Shown here: in pieces, positions 13,543 to 13,625 of the stretch
Numbering within the stretch: position 1 is the first letter of the stretch
Layout: each line of letters opens with the position of its first letter
From: Chloroflexota bacterium
GTDB taxonomy: Bacteria; Chloroflexota; Limnocylindria; Limnocylindrales; CSP1-4
Assembly (NCBI GenBank): GCA_021785115.1
Contig: JAJYGO010000324.1
Coordinates: forward strand, 1 to 13,625
Reading direction: 5' to 3'
Length of the DNA stretch: 13,625 bases
Notes under the pieces: generated by a model
The model's input: the letters and a program-made list of their open reading frames with translations, nothing else
Database searches by the model: none
What the model was told of the DNA's origin: nothing
Program-made: the position numbers and the translations under genes

Positions 13543-13625
13543 TCAGTCCGGCTCGTCTGCCTCGGTTCGGCTCACGCCAGTCCTCGCCGTCGGCACGAGA
13601 AGCCTACCGGGGTGGGACATCAGCG
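13543..13625 (-). CDS. Possible C-terminal end of a gene entering from the right edge
   Basis: On the minus strand one frame is open from the edge for 26 codons to a TGA at 13543-13545 and reads like a polar protein tail (HPGRLLVPTARTGVSRTEAD). The other two frames stop sooner. Too short to identify; it may equally be non-coding. Confidence 0.2.
   Translation of the reverse strand, partial: LMSHPGRLLVPTARTGVSRTEADEPD

Noticed and set aside
1..13625. Insertion sequences, CRISPR arrays, rRNA or tRNA genes
   Set aside because: No transposase motifs, regularly spaced repeats or RNA gene signatures were seen on either strand.

Overview
This window is high-GC bacterial DNA, by eye around two thirds G+C or more. 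Most genes have clear Shine-Dalgarno leaders, and several reading frames overlap by 1-4 bases. Gene content and codon use suggest an environmental bacterium such as an actinobacterium, a member of the Chloroflexota or a similar high-GC lineage. Nothing here fixes the phylum.

The centre (about 4.25-12.2 kb, minus strand) is a respiratory nitrate reductase operon in the order cupin, narG, narH, narJ, narI, HPP-family membrane protein. NarG, NarH and NarI keep their metal and haem ligands at almost the same residue numbers as the E. coli enzymes. NarG/NarH, NarH/NarJ and NarJ/NarI are joined by TGATG or GTGA overlaps. The operon starts with a small cupin that has lost the usual metal-binding histidines. 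It ends with an HPP-family membrane protein, a family with reported nitrite-transport members, so this could be the nitrate/nitrite permease of the operon. No narK-type transporter and no regulator of the operon lie in the window.

The left part (1-3.3 kb, minus strand) holds a universal stress protein, a type II NADH dehydrogenase, GTP cyclohydrolase I (translationally coupled to the dehydrogenase by an ATGA overlap) and the start of a DUF2231 membrane protein that runs off the left edge. NDH-2 could feed quinol to NarGHI, but that is inference. Between this block and the nar operon lies a single plus-strand DUF488 gene, whose reading frame runs about 95 codons past the normal family end and converges on the HPP gene.

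The right part (12.16-13.6 kb) holds the divergent control region of the nar operon, a plus-strand three-helix membrane protein of unknown function, and a minus-strand two-helix small membrane protein. The control regions are rich in structure: a perfect 10-bp inverted repeat in front of the cupin ribosome binding site, a perfect all-GC 10-bp hairpin in front of the divergent membrane gene, and a promoter-like element with a 7-bp dyad in its spacer and two tandem CGATCGGGC repeats upstream. No RNA genes, insertion sequences or CRISPR arrays were seen.
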